A stretch of DNA of 64,000 nt from Variovorax boronicumulans. Its GTDB lineage: Bacteria; Pseudomonadota; Gammaproteobacteria; Burkholderiales; Burkholderiaceae_C. The position numbers and the translations under genes were made by a program. The DNA is taken from the NCBI RefSeq assembly GCF_019352895.1, contig NZ_JAAAFX010000004.1, positions 1,222,981-1,286,980 of the forward strand, written 5' to 3'. The notes below the pieces were generated by a model. The model worked only from the letters and a program-made list of their open reading frames with translations. It had not been told where the DNA came from and searched no databases. Each line of letters begins with the position of its first letter. The stretch's first letter is position 1. Positions 1-8,748 of the stretch are shown here, in pieces.

Positions 1-296
1 TGTCGACCATCGTCGCGCGGCTGGGCGAACGCGGCCAGCGCTTCTGCCGCTTCGTCGCCGACGTGGGCGCGCTGGGCTGCTGCCTGCTGCTGGTGCACGG
101 CGCCTGGAAGCTGGTCGTGATCGGCATGGACGACCGCGCGCCGGTCACGGGCGTGCCCATCGGCGTGGTCTATGCCTGCCTGCTGGTGAGCAGCGCCGGC
201 ATGGCGCTGCTGCTGGTGCGCTCGCTCTGGCGCCTGCTGAGCGGGCGCATGCCGCGCTCCGAACTGGTCAACGACACCGGCAGCGCCGGCGAATGA
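1..296 (+). CDS. TRAP transporter small permease (DctQ), 3' part only
   Basis: The 5' end lies outside the window; reading starts in frame at base 3 and ends at the TGA at 294-296. The visible residues hold two hydrophobic helices (around ALGCCLLLVHGAWKLVVIGM and GVVYACLLVSSAGMALLLV), the usual C-terminal half of a DctQ four-helix membrane subunit. It is followed 25 bp later by a DctM large permease, which confirms the family. DctQ and DctM form the membrane part of a TRAP carboxylate importer driven by a sodium gradient; the periplasmic receptor is not between them and probably lies upstream of the window. Confidence 0.85.
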   Translation, partial: STIVARLGERGQRFCRFVADVGALGCCLLLVHGAWKLVVIGMDDRAPVTGVPIGVVYACLLVSSAGMALLLVRSLWRLLSGRMPRSELVNDTGSAGE

Positions 297-321
297 CGAA
301 CCTCCGATTCCGAAAGCACGC

Positions 322-1599
322 ATGACCATCTTCGTCTTCGTTTCCTCGCTGCTCGGGGCCATGGCCTTCGGCATGCCCATCGCGTTCGCGCTGCTGTTCT
401 GCGGCGTGGCGCTGATGGTCCACCTGGGCACCTTCGACACCCAGATCCTCGCGCAGAACATGCTCGAGGGCGTCAACAACTACCCGCTGATGGCGGTGCC
501 CTTCTTCATGCTGGCCGGCGAACTGATGAACGCCGGCGGCCTTTCGACGCGCATCGTGCGGGTGGCCGACGCGATGGTCGGCCACGTGCGCGGCGGCCTG
601 GGCTACGTGGCGATCATCGCGGCCACGGTGGTCGCCAGCATCTCGGGCTCGGCCGTGGCCGACACCGCGGCGGTGGCGGCGCTGCTGATCCCGATGATGC
701 GCAACGCCGGCTACAACGTGCCGCGCGCGGCCGGGCTGATCGCCGCGGGCGGCATCATCGCGCCGGTGATCCCGCCCTCGATCGCCATCGTGGTGTTCGG
801 GGTGGTAGCACAGGTCTCGATCACCAAGCTGTTCCTGGCCGGCCTGTTCCCCGGGATCATGATGGCGCTCACGCTCACCGCCACCTGGTGGCTGTGCGCG
901 AAGAAGGAGAAGAGCGTGGCGGTGCGCGAATTCAGCGGCGCCGCACTGGGCCGTGCGCTGCTCGACGGCGTGTGGGCCCTGATCCTGCCGATCGTGATCA
1001 TCGGCGGCATGAAGTTCGGCGTCTTCACGCCGACCGAGGCCGCGGTGGTGGCGGTGGTCTACGCCTTCGTGGTGGGCATGTTCGTCTACGGCGAGCTCAA
1101 GCTCTCGCGCGTGCCCGAACTGGTGCTGAGCGCCGCCAAGACCTCGAGCACGGTGCTGTTCCTCGTGGCCTGCGCGCTGGTGTCGGCGTGGCTCATCACC
1201 ATCGCCAACATCCCGGCGCAGGTGACGGCGCTGCTCGAGCCCTTCGTCGACAGCCCGGTCCTGCTGATGTTCGTGATCATGGTGCTGGTGATCATCGTGG
1301 GCACCGCGCTCGACCTGATGCCCACCGTGCTGATCATGACGCCCATCCTGATGCCGGTGATCACCAAGGCCGGCATCGATCCGGTGTACTTCGGCGTGAT
1401 GTTCATCATGAACAACGCCATCGGCTTGCTCACGCCGCCCGTGGGCACGGTGCTCAACGTGGTGGCGGGCACGGCGCGCGTGAGCCTCGACAGCGTGATC
1501 TCGGGCGTCTGGCCCTTCCTGCTCTCGCTGACCGCGCTGATGTTCCTGTTCGTGCTGTTCCCGCAGCTGATCCTGGTGCCGGCGAGCTGGCTGCGCTGA
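322..1599 (+). CDS. TRAP transporter large permease (DctM)
   Basis: 425 residues, the normal size for DctM, almost entirely hydrophobic with about 12 helices. Family signatures are visible: the internal SISGSAVADTAAVAALLIP segment, APVIPPSIAIV, GVFTPTEAAVVAVVYAF and the C-terminal NNAIGLLTPPVGTVLNV. It is the transport channel of a sodium-coupled TRAP importer for an organic acid. The next gene is an FMN hydroxyacid oxidase, so a 2-hydroxyacid such as lactate or a relative is a reasonable substrate guess; the sequence itself does not decide it. Confidence 0.93.
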   Translation: MTIFVFVSSLLGAMAFGMPIAFALLFCGVALMVHLGTFDTQILAQNMLEGVNNYPLMAVPFFMLAGELMNAGGLSTRIVRVADAMVGHVRGGLGYVAIIAATVVASISGSAVADTAAVAALLIPMMRNAGYNVPRAAGLIAAGGIIAPVIPPSIAIVVFGVVAQVSITKLFLAGLFPGIMMALTLTATWWLCAKKEKSVAVREFSGAALGRALLDGVWALILPIVIIGGMKFGVFTPTEAAVVAVVYAFVVGMFVYGELKLSRVPELVLSAAKTSSTVLFLVACALVSAWLITIANIPAQVTALLEPFVDSPVLLMFVIMVLVIIVGTALDLMPTVLIMTPILMPVITKAGIDPVYFGVMFIMNNAIGLLTPPVGTVLNVVAGTARVSLDSVISGVWPFLLSLTALMFLFVLFPQLILVPASWLR

Positions 1600-1624
1600 T
1601 CTCCCTTTCCTTCCCCCCTGCTTC

Positions 1625-2797
1625 ATGACCCTGATCACCAACATCGAAGACCTGCGCCTGCTCGCGAAGAAGCGCGTGCCGCGCATGTTCTACGAGTACG
1701 CCGACGCCGGCTCCTGGACCGAGAGCACCTACCGCGCCAACGAGGCCGACTTCCAGCGCATCCTGCTGCGCCAGCGGGTGGCGGTGGACATCGGCGCGCG
1801 CAGCACGCGCACGCAGATGCTCGGGCAGGACGTGGCGATGCCGGTGGCCATCGCGCCCACCGGCCTGACCGGCATGCAGCACGCCGACGGCGAGATTTTG
1901 GCGGCGCGCGCGGCCAAGGCCTTCGGCATCCCGTTCACGCTGTCGACCGTGAGCATCTGCTCGATCGAGGACGTGGCCGAGGCCACCGACGGCCATCCCT
2001 TCTGGTTCCAGCTCTACGTGATGCGCGACCGCGCCTTCGTCGAGCGGCTGATGGCGCGCGCACACGCCGCCAACTGTACGGCGCTGGTGCTCACGCTCGA
2101 CCTGCAGATCAGCGGCCAGCGCCACAAGGACCTGCGCAACGGCCTCTCGGCGCCGCCGCGGCTCACCTTGCCCAACCTGCTCAACATGGCGAGCAAGCCG
2201 CGCTGGTGCGCGGGCATGCTGGGCACCAAGCGCCGCAGCTTCGGCAACATCGTCGGCCATGTCGAGGGCGTGGAGACCATGAGCTCGCTGGCCGACTGGA
2301 CCGCGCAGCAGTACGACCCCACGCTCAACTGGCAGGACGTGGCCTGGATCCGCAAGGAGTGGCCAGGCAAGCTGATCCTCAAGGGCATCCAGGACGTGGA
2401 CGACGCGAAGCTCGCGGCCGACAGCGGCGCCGACGCGCTGATCGTGTCGAACCACGGCGGGCGCCAGCTCGACGGCGCGCCCTCCTCGATCCGCGCGCTG
2501 CCGCGCATCGCCGAGGCCGTGGGCCACCGCATCGAGGTCCACATGGACGGTGGCATCCGCTCGGGCCAGGACGTGCTCAAGGCGCTGGCCCTGGGCGCCA
2601 AGGGCACCTTCATCGGCCGCGCCATGCTCTACGGCCTGGGCGCGATGGGCGAGGCGGGCGTGACGCGCGCGCTGCAGGTGATCCACAAGGAGCTGGACCT
2701 GACCATGGCCTTCTGCGGGCGCACCGACGTGCGCACGGTGGACCGCAGCATCCTGCTCGACGAACCCGCACCATCGCCCGGCTTCCCCATGTTCTGA
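1625..2797 (+). CDS. FMN-dependent alpha-hydroxyacid dehydrogenase (L-lactate dehydrogenase type)
   Basis: 390 residues spanning the whole TIM-barrel FMN family (LldD, glycolate oxidase, mandelate dehydrogenase). It oxidises an L-2-hydroxyacid to the 2-oxoacid. The flavin/catalytic region VSNHGGRQLDG places the active-site His at residue 277 and the substrate-binding Arg at 280; Lys253 (LILKGI) and HMDGGIRSGQDVLKALALGA bind FMN phosphate. It starts 25 bp after dctM and is followed by a Bug receptor gene, so uptake and first oxidation of the same acid are probably encoded together. The exact substrate cannot be read from sequence. Confidence 0.9.
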   Translation: MTLITNIEDLRLLAKKRVPRMFYEYADAGSWTESTYRANEADFQRILLRQRVAVDIGARSTRTQMLGQDVAMPVAIAPTGLTGMQHADGEILAARAAKAFGIPFTLSTVSICSIEDVAEATDGHPFWFQLYVMRDRAFVERLMARAHAANCTALVLTLDLQISGQRHKDLRNGLSAPPRLTLPNLLNMASKPRWCAGMLGTKRRSFGNIVGHVEGVETMSSLADWTAQQYDPTLNWQDVAWIRKEWPGKLILKGIQDVDDAKLAADSGADALIVSNHGGRQLDGAPSSIRALPRIAEAVGHRIEVHMDGGIRSGQDVLKALALGAKGTFIGRAMLYGLGAMGEAGVTRALQVIHKELDLTMAFCGRTDVRTVDRSILLDEPAPSPGFPMF

Positions 2798-2838
2798 GCG
2801 CAACGCACGCTCGCCTTTCCGCCACCCCTGGAGACACC

Positions 2839-3825
2839 ATGCCGACCCTCGCTTCCTTCCGTTCCCCTCGCCCCTTGCTCGCCGTGTCGCTGGCCCTCGG
2901 CGGCCTGCTGGCCACCGGCGCCACGCAGGCCGCGGACTATCCGGTGCGCCCGATCGAGCTGGTGGTGCCCTACCAGGCCGGGGGCGGGGCCGACGTGATG
3001 GCGCGCGGCTTCGCCGCCGCGGCGGTGAAGCACCTGCCGCAGCCCATCGTGGTGGTCAACAAGCCCGGCGCGGCCGGCGTGATCGGCTGGAACGACGTGA
3101 TCAACGCCAAGCCCGACGGCTACCGGCTGGCGCTGACCACGGTGGAGGTCACTTTCCTGAACCAGATCGGGCTGGCCAAGTTCGGCTGGAACGACCTCAC
3201 GCCCATCGCCCGCCTCAACGCCGACCCGGCCGTGGTGGTGGTGCGCACCGACGCGCCCTGGACCACGCTGGAGCAGTTCGTCGCCGCGGCGAAGAAGCCC
3301 GACGCCAACGTCCGCGTCGGCAATGCGGGCCAGGGTTCGATGTGGCACCTGGCGGCGGCCGCGCTGGCCGACCGCACCGGCGCCAGCTTCAACTACATCC
3401 CCTACGCGGGCGGTGCGCCGGCCGTGCTCGCGCTGCTGGGCGGCCATGTGGACGCGGTCACCGTCAGCACGCCCGAGGTCGCGGCCCACATCGCCGCGGG
3501 CAAGCTGCGCGCGCTGGGCGTGATGGCCGACCGGCGCGTGAAGGGCTTCGAGACCGTGCCCACGCTCAAGGAGCGCGGCATCGACCTCGAGCTCGGCACC
3601 TGGCGCGGCCTGGCTGTGCCCAAGGGCACGCCGCCCGAGGTGATCGCGGTGCTCAAGGCGGCGACCGCCAAGACCATGAAGGAGCCCTCGCTGCGCGCCG
3701 ACATGGAACGGCTGAACTTCACCGTCGACACCGACCTGGACAGCGCGGCCTTCGAGGCCCGCATGGCCCAGGAGAGCGCCTACATCAAGGACATCCTGAG
3801 CCGGGTGGTGCTGCTGCAGAAATAG
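2839..3825 (+). CDS. Bug-family periplasmic substrate-binding protein (tripartite tricarboxylate type)
   Basis: 328 residues. The start at ATG 2839 follows a GGAGACACC ribosome site and gives a clear signal peptide ending near ATQAAD. The mature part shows Bug (TctC) features: YPVRPIELVVPYQAGGGADVMAR at the start and KPGAAGVIGWNDV. Bug proteins capture carboxylates or aromatic acids for TctAB permeases; no tctAB lies nearby, so this may be an orphan receptor, common in Burkholderiales, or a sensor. It closes the TRAP/oxidase operon. Its last 41 bp overlap the 3' end of the convergent dehydrogenase gene. Confidence 0.9.
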   Translation: MPTLASFRSPRPLLAVSLALGGLLATGATQAADYPVRPIELVVPYQAGGGADVMARGFAAAAVKHLPQPIVVVNKPGAAGVIGWNDVINAKPDGYRLALTTVEVTFLNQIGLAKFGWNDLTPIARLNADPAVVVVRTDAPWTTLEQFVAAAKKPDANVRVGNAGQGSMWHLAAAALADRTGASFNYIPYAGGAPAVLALLGGHVDAVTVSTPEVAAHIAAGKLRALGVMADRRVKGFETVPTLKERGIDLELGTWRGLAVPKGTPPEVIAVLKAATAKTMKEPSLRADMERLNFTVDTDLDSAAFEARMAQESAYIKDILSRVVLLQK

Positions 3826-4750
3826 GCGCGCCCTGCCCGGCGCTGAGGCCGGCCTCCTCGTCGTAGAGGCGCACGACGGAGGCCGAGTCGGCCGTCTCGT
3901 TGCCGCGGCCCACGTAGTCTGCATAGCGCGCGGTGGCGGCCGCCACCAGCGGCAGGTCGAGCTGCAGCTGCGACGACAGCGCCTGCACCGCGCGCATGTC
4001 CTTGAGCAGCTGCCGCGCATAGCCGCGCGGCTGCGCGAAATCGCGCGCCTGCATCTGCGGGTAGATCTTCTGCAGCAGGCCGCTGTCGGCCAGCCCGCCC
4101 GCGAGGCAGCGCGGCAGGTCGGCGGCCGCGATGCCGGCGACCTCGGCCAGCACCAGCGCCTCGGCCATCAGCACATAGCCGGTGCCGACGATGGCCTGGT
4201 TGATCGTCTTGGCCGCCTGGCCCGCGCCCACCGGCCCCATGCGGGTGCAGTTGGCCGCGAGGTCGGCGAACACCGGCCCGGCGCGCGCGAAGTCGGCCTC
4301 GCTGCCGCCGGTCATGAGCGTGAGCGTGCCGTCGCGCGCCTGCAGCGGCCCGCCCGACACCGGCGCATCGACCCAGCCCATGCCGGTCTCGGCCGCCAGC
4401 CGCGCGGCCATGGCGCGCGTGGCGTCGGGCGTGATGGTGGAGTGGTCGAGCAGCAGCTTGCCCGCCGCGGGTCCGGCCGACGCGATGCCGCCGTCGCCGA
4501 AGACGCAGGCCTGCACGGCCGGCCCGTCGAGCACGCACAGCAGCACGATGTCGCTGGCCGCGGCCACGCCCGCCGGGTTCGGCGCCGCGACCGCGCCGGC
4601 CGCGACCAGCGGCGCCATGCGTTCGGGCTCGAGGTTCCAGACCGTGAGCGCCCAGCCTTGTTCGAGCAGGCGCTGCGCCATGGCCGAGCCCAGCAGCCCG
4701 AGGCCGATGAAGCCCAGGCGCGGTCGGGCGGAAGTGGAATGGGAAGTCAT
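3785..4750 (-). CDS. 3-hydroxyisobutyrate dehydrogenase family NAD(P)-dependent oxidoreductase
   Basis: 321 residues from ATG 4750, where the Rossmann motif GFIGLGLLGSAMA falls at residues 13-25 as usual; an upstream in-frame start would add an unrelated tail. Substrate-binding DAPVSGGP (128-135) and the catalytic Lys181 in GAGQAAKTINQ with Asn184 are intact. Enzymes of this family oxidise beta-hydroxyacids to semialdehydes (hydroxyisobutyrate, tartronate semialdehyde, 4-hydroxybutyrate). The C-terminus runs about 25 residues past the last conserved helix into low-complexity Ala/Gly/Pro and overlaps the convergent Bug gene, which suggests loss of the original stop codon. Confidence 0.9.
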   Translation of the reverse strand: MTSHSTSARPRLGFIGLGLLGSAMAQRLLEQGWALTVWNLEPERMAPLVAAGAVAAPNPAGVAAASDIVLLCVLDGPAVQACVFGDGGIASAGPAAGKLLLDHSTITPDATRAMAARLAAETGMGWVDAPVSGGPLQARDGTLTLMTGGSEADFARAGPVFADLAANCTRMGPVGAGQAAKTINQAIVGTGYVLMAEALVLAEVAGIAAADLPRCLAGGLADSGLLQKIYPQMQARDFAQPRGYARQLLKDMRAVQALSSQLQLDLPLVAAATARYADYVGRGNETADSASVVRLYDEEAGLSAGQGAPISAAAPPGSGCP

Positions 4751-4984
4751 GCGATACCTTGTGGAGTCGGCCCGCAGTCTAGGCAACGAGAAGTCGGGCG
4801 GCAAACCAGAAAAGTTCGCGCAGCGGGTGACAAAAACTCATGCGCTTCAAGCGCTGCGGCGTCGAGGTGTCACCAAGGTATTCAGCGGGGTGTCGGTCCG
4901 CATCGCCCGCACTTGAAACAGCATGTATCTTCCCGGGTGGCGCCGGCATCTCGCCGCGCCAGCGATAACAACACAAGGAAGAGC

Positions 4985-6064
4985 ATGAGGATTCTGTTTT
5001 CATTGGCCTGCGTGGCTGCACTGGCAGGTTTGACAGGGTGTGGAGGAGGAGGTGGTGGTGGTGGCGCTGCGACACCTTCGGCGCCCGACGTCCCGACCGC
5101 CGACGCGCGCAACGGCAGCTACCGGGTCTACGCGAGCAACGGGCTGCAATACCAGCTGAGCCTGGACTTCGACCAGAATCGCTATACCTTCACCGACCAG
5201 GACGGCAGCCACCCGGTCTCCAACACCTTCGGCACGGATGCATCCGAAGCCGGCAGCTACTTCTTCAAGAGCGACCGGGCGCCGTCGACAGCCAACGTGT
5301 CGCGCTTCCGGGTCACGACCGACGCGGTGGTCGGCGCTTTCCCCTTTGTCGAGCCACTGGCGGCCACCCCCACCTACGTGGTCAAGCCCTTCATCGCGGC
5401 GCGCAAGCTGATCACGGCCGCGGCAGAGCTCGACGGCACCTACAACCTGTTCGGCATCAGCCGTGAAGCGGCCGGCGACGGCTCGGCGATCACGCAGACG
5501 TCGCTGTCCGCAGGCGGCACGGTGTTCAAGCTCTGCAACAGCATGCAGATCTTCAGCATCGCCAATTGCCCGGCCAACGTGCTCCTGACCTACACCGTCG
5601 CGCCCACCGATGTGGCCGGCACCTGGCGCATGGTCAACGACGCGAACCCCAACGACACCAGCCGCTTCTCGGTCGCGCGCATCGGCAACCAGAACGTCTA
5701 CCTCTCGGGCGGTGCCTCCATCGCGATCGCCGGGCGCTACCTGATGCGGATCGGCGTGCAGGACACCCCGGTGTGGAACGCCGCCGCCGGCTACGGGGCG
5801 TCGACCGGTGGCTCGTGGGGCAAGGTCACCCTCAGCGCCACGGGCAACACGCGCAACGTGATCGCCGCCAACGGCAGCACGTCCACGTCCACGAACTTCT
5901 TCGGGGGCTTGGGGACCACGGGACCGCTCGGCATGCGCGACATTTCCAACGCCGCACCAGGTGCCGGATACTTCGCCATCTACAACACGAAGCTCCTGGT
6001 GCTCGTCGGCGGCGCGGCGCCCTCCGCCAACGTCGGCTACCTGCAGATCAACCTGCTCGACTAG
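4985..6064 (+). CDS. Putative lipoprotein of unknown function
   Basis: 359 residues. The N-terminus is a lipoprotein signal with lipobox LTGC (Cys19), followed directly by eight glycines and a Ser/Pro/Thr linker, then a beta-rich globular part rich in Thr, Asn and aromatic residues. Asp is absent at +2, so outer-membrane retention is predicted. I recognise no catalytic motif. The gene stands alone: it is preceded by 234 bp of non-coding DNA and faces the convergent lysE-type gene. Glycine-tract lipoproteins of this layout are common in Comamonadaceae and usually unannotated. Confidence 0.85.
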   Translation: MRILFSLACVAALAGLTGCGGGGGGGGAATPSAPDVPTADARNGSYRVYASNGLQYQLSLDFDQNRYTFTDQDGSHPVSNTFGTDASEAGSYFFKSDRAPSTANVSRFRVTTDAVVGAFPFVEPLAATPTYVVKPFIAARKLITAAAELDGTYNLFGISREAAGDGSAITQTSLSAGGTVFKLCNSMQIFSIANCPANVLLTYTVAPTDVAGTWRMVNDANPNDTSRFSVARIGNQNVYLSGGASIAIAGRYLMRIGVQDTPVWNAAAGYGASTGGSWGKVTLSATGNTRNVIAANGSTSTSTNFFGGLGTTGPLGMRDISNAAPGAGYFAIYNTKLLVLVGGAAPSANVGYLQINLLD

Positions 6065-6090
6065 GCGGCCATGGCCTCAGGCAGCGCCCT

Positions 6091-6720
6091 TCAAGCGCGC
6101 TGCTTGAGCGCCAGCACCGACAGCCCCGACGCGATGAAGGTCAGGCCCGCGCCCACGTTGAGGCCGGAGCCGAAGCGCGGGTGGCGGCGCAGCCAGGCCG
6201 ACAGGGTGGAGGCGCAGCAGCCCAGCACGGAGAAGATCACGGCCGTGAGCAGCGCGAAGATCGCGCCGTAGACCAGCATCTGCACCGCCACCGGGCCGCG
6301 GCTCGCGCTCACGAACTGCGGCAGGAAGGCCAGCACGAACAGGCCCGGCTTGGGGTTGAGCACGTTCGACAGCAGGCCGGTGAAGAAGACCTTGCGCAGC
6401 GACTGGTGCGCGCGGGGTTCGAAGGAGATCAGGTTGCGCGAGGCCAGCGCCTTCCAGCCCAGCCACAGCAGATACACCCCGCCCACCGCCTTGACCACCC
6501 AGAAGGCCACGGGCGAGGCCTGGATCAGCAGCGACAGGCCCAGCGCCGCGGCCAGCGCATGCACCATGATCCCCAGCCCGGCGCCGGTGGCCGACAGGCA
6601 GGCCGCGGCACGGCCCTGGCTCAGGCCCCGGCTGATCGCGAGGATGTTGTCGGGGCCGGGCGCGATCACGACGATCAGGCAGGCGGCCACGTAGGTCAGC
6701 AGCAGGTCGAGGGGGAACAT
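6091..6720 (-). CDS. LysE/RhtB family amino-acid exporter
   Basis: 209 residues, the family size, with six predicted membrane helices. The N-terminal signature VVIAPGPDNILAISRGLSQGR (residues 17-37) matches the APGP(D/N) motif of LysE, RhtB and ArgO. The conserved KAVGGVYLLWLGWKAL and NPKPGLFVLAFLPQF segments are present. Such proteins export amino acids or small amphipathic metabolites; the substrate is not determinable here. Its start is 25 bp downstream of the corA gene on the same strand, so the two may be co-transcribed. Confidence 0.9.
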   Translation of the reverse strand: MFPLDLLLTYVAACLIVVIAPGPDNILAISRGLSQGRAAACLSATGAGLGIMVHALAAALGLSLLIQASPVAFWVVKAVGGVYLLWLGWKALASRNLISFEPRAHQSLRKVFFTGLLSNVLNPKPGLFVLAFLPQFVSASRGPVAVQMLVYGAIFALLTAVIFSVLGCCASTLSAWLRRHPRFGSGLNVGAGLTFIASGLSVLALKQRA

Positions 6721-6745
6721 GGTTTTCTCCGGAAGGGGCGCGCGC

Positions 6746-7723
6746 TCAGACCCAGCCGGCCCGGCGGAAGCGGTAGTAGAGGTAGCCGCAGATGCTGACG
6801 ATCAGGCCCAGCGCCATCGCATAGCCGTAGCGCCATTTCAGCTCGGGCATCTGCTCGAAGTTCATGCCCCAGATGCCGACGAAGGCGGTGCACACCGCGA
6901 AGATCGCGGCCCAGGCGGCGAGCCGCTTGGTGACCTCGCCGTCGGCGATGGTGACCATCGACAGGTTGGCCTGGATCGCGATGCCGATCGTGTCGCGCAT
7001 CGCGTCGATGGAGCCGTTGATGCGGTTGAGGTGGTCGAGCACGTCGCGGAAGTATTCCTGCGTGCCCACGCAGAGCTGCGGCACGCGGCCGCCGTGCAGC
7101 TTGTTGGCGCCCTCGAGCAGCGGCGCGACCGCGTGCTTGAGCACCGTGAGCCGCTGCTTCAGGCCGTAGAGGCCCTGGATGTTCTCGCGCGCCCCACCCT
7201 GCGTGAAGATGCGCTCCTCGATGCCCTCGAGCTCGACGTCGAAGGCGTCGATGGCCGGGAAGTAACGGTCGACCACCGCGTCCATCAGCGCATAAAGCAC
7301 GAAGCCCGGGCCGTTCCTGAGCAGTTCGGGTTCGCGCTGGCAGCGCTCGCGCACCTCGACGAAACCGTGGCTGCTGCGGTTGCGCACCGACACCACATAG
7401 TTGCGACCGACGAACACGTCGAGCTCGCCGACCTCCATGGCGGTGCGCGGCGCGTCGGCGTCGGCATCGAGCAGGTGCAGCACCACGAACAGCGAGTCGC
7501 CGTACTCCTCCACCTTGGGTCGCTGGTGACCGTTCTGCGCGTCCTCGACGGCCAATGGGTGCAGGTCGAAGGCCTGCTGCAGTTCGAGCAGTTCTTCCTG
7601 CGAGGCGTCGTTCAGCGCGACCCAGACGAAACAGCGCGGCAGCGAGAGGTATTCGCCGATGCGGCTCACGGGGATGTCGGCGAGCTTGGAGCCGTCTTCG
7701 TAGACAACGCAATTGATGAGCAT
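6746..7723 (-). CDS. corA: CorA family divalent cation (magnesium/cobalt) transporter
   Basis: 325 residues starting at ATG 7723 (MLINCVVYEDG), the typical start of this subfamily; upstream in-frame residues are Arg-rich and unlike the family. A long cytoplasmic funnel domain is followed by two C-terminal helices, with the selectivity-loop motif GMN at about residues 286-288 (IWGMNFEQMPEL) and a basic C-terminal tail (YRFRRAGWV). CorA pentamers let Mg2+ (also Co2+, Ni2+) enter down the membrane potential. No magnesium riboswitch is visible in the short upstream region shared with the divergent outer membrane protein gene. Confidence 0.93.
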   Translation of the reverse strand: MLINCVVYEDGSKLADIPVSRIGEYLSLPRCFVWVALNDASQEELLELQQAFDLHPLAVEDAQNGHQRPKVEEYGDSLFVVLHLLDADADAPRTAMEVGELDVFVGRNYVVSVRNRSSHGFVEVRERCQREPELLRNGPGFVLYALMDAVVDRYFPAIDAFDVELEGIEERIFTQGGARENIQGLYGLKQRLTVLKHAVAPLLEGANKLHGGRVPQLCVGTQEYFRDVLDHLNRINGSIDAMRDTIGIAIQANLSMVTIADGEVTKRLAAWAAIFAVCTAFVGIWGMNFEQMPELKWRYGYAMALGLIVSICGYLYYRFRRAGWV

Positions 7724-7801
7724 GCGAAAGACCGTGGAGCGATGGAGACGTGTGCATCTTGCCACGCGCCGGCCTGCGTGGCCCGACGCCGCCCGCACGC
7801 C

Positions 7802-7856
7802 TTTTTACGCCGGGGCCCCGCCTTTTTACGCGGGTTTTACGCGCCCGCTTCTACGC
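7802..7856. promoter_or_regulatory. Four spaced TTTTACGC-type repeats upstream of the outer membrane protein gene
   Basis: Between the divergent corA and outer membrane protein genes the motif TTTTTACGC occurs at 7802-7810 and 7823-7831, TTTTACGC at 7835-7842 and the variant CTTCTACGC at 7848-7856. The ACGC ends are 21, 11 and 14 bp apart. Direct repeats near one or two helical turns are the arrangement bound by OmpR/PhoB-type response regulators. The complementary motif CGTAAAG occurs twice, 10 bp apart, upstream of the small exported protein at 11293. Regulatory role is inferred. Confidence 0.4.
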
Positions 7857-7888
7857 TCGCGCTTCCTCATTCCCAGCTCATTCTCTTC

Positions 7889-8683
7889 ATGTATTTCCCC
7901 ACCTCGCACTCCACCCTGGCCCTGCTCGCACTCGCCGTGCTGCCGGCCTTCGCCAACGCCCAGACCACGGCCAACATCGCGCTCAGCAGCGACTACAAGT
8001 TTCGCGGCCAGGACCAGGACGTGCTGGGCCACGACGGCGGCGCCAAGACCCGCGCGCTCAAGCCCTCGCTGCAGGGCGGCTTCGACCACGCCTTCGGCGA
8101 CAGCGGCTGGTATGTGGGCAACTGGAACGCCAGCGTCGGCTGGCTGGCCGGCAACAGCATCGAAAGCGACCTGTACGGCGGCTACAAGTTCAAGGCCGAC
8201 GTGTTCGACATCGACCTCGGCGCGCTGACCTACCTCTACCCCGGCAACCATGCGGGCAACACGACCGAGCTGTACGCTGGCGCGAGCTACACCGACGCGA
8301 CGCTGGGCAGCGTGACGCTCAAGTACGCGCACACCGTGTCGAAGGACTACTTCAACTACGCGGGCAGCGCCGCGGGCTCGGGCCTGTCGGGCCGCAACAC
8401 CGGCTACCTGAGCCTGGCCTACAGCAAGGAGATCGGCGCGGGCGTCACGCTCAAGGCGGCGCTGGGCCACACCCGCATGGCCAGCGACATCCGGCGCCTG
8501 GGCTACCGCAGCTTCGTCGACTACAGCGTGGGCGCCAGCCTGGACCTGGGCAGCGGCGTGTCGCTGGGCGGCGCGATGCAGGGCGCGAGCCACGAGCGCG
8601 CCTACGCGCTGACCAGCGGCCCCGACGCCGGCTGGTCGCCCAACCGGCCGCGGCTGGTGCTGACGCTGGCCAAGACCCTGTGA
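7889..8683 (+). CDS. TIGR02001-type outer membrane beta-barrel protein
   Basis: 264 residues. The start at ATG 7889 gives a signal peptide ending in ANAQ. The mature N-terminus NIALSSDYKFRGQDQ is the hallmark of the proteobacterial TIGR02001 family (SSDYxFRGxSQ). The rest alternates polar and hydrophobic residues as in a porin-like barrel and ends in an aromatic-free but basic LTLAKTL. The function of the family is not established; several members sit beside transport or two-component genes. It is transcribed alone, with the spaced TTTTACGC repeats just upstream. Confidence 0.8.
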   Translation: MYFPTSHSTLALLALAVLPAFANAQTTANIALSSDYKFRGQDQDVLGHDGGAKTRALKPSLQGGFDHAFGDSGWYVGNWNASVGWLAGNSIESDLYGGYKFKADVFDIDLGALTYLYPGNHAGNTTELYAGASYTDATLGSVTLKYAHTVSKDYFNYAGSAAGSGLSGRNTGYLSLAYSKEIGAGVTLKAALGHTRMASDIRRLGYRSFVDYSVGASLDLGSGVSLGGAMQGASHERAYALTSGPDAGWSPNRPRLVLTLAKTL

Positions 8684-8748
8684 TGCGCCGACAGGGGGCG
8701 TCGAGTACGTGACCGGCGGGCCGGCGCCATGCTGCCGATAATCGACGC

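Noticed and set aside
268..2803. Long minus-strand open frames opposite dctM and the hydroxyacid oxidase
   Set aside because: His/Gln/Arg-rich antisense shadows without motifs or ribosome sites.
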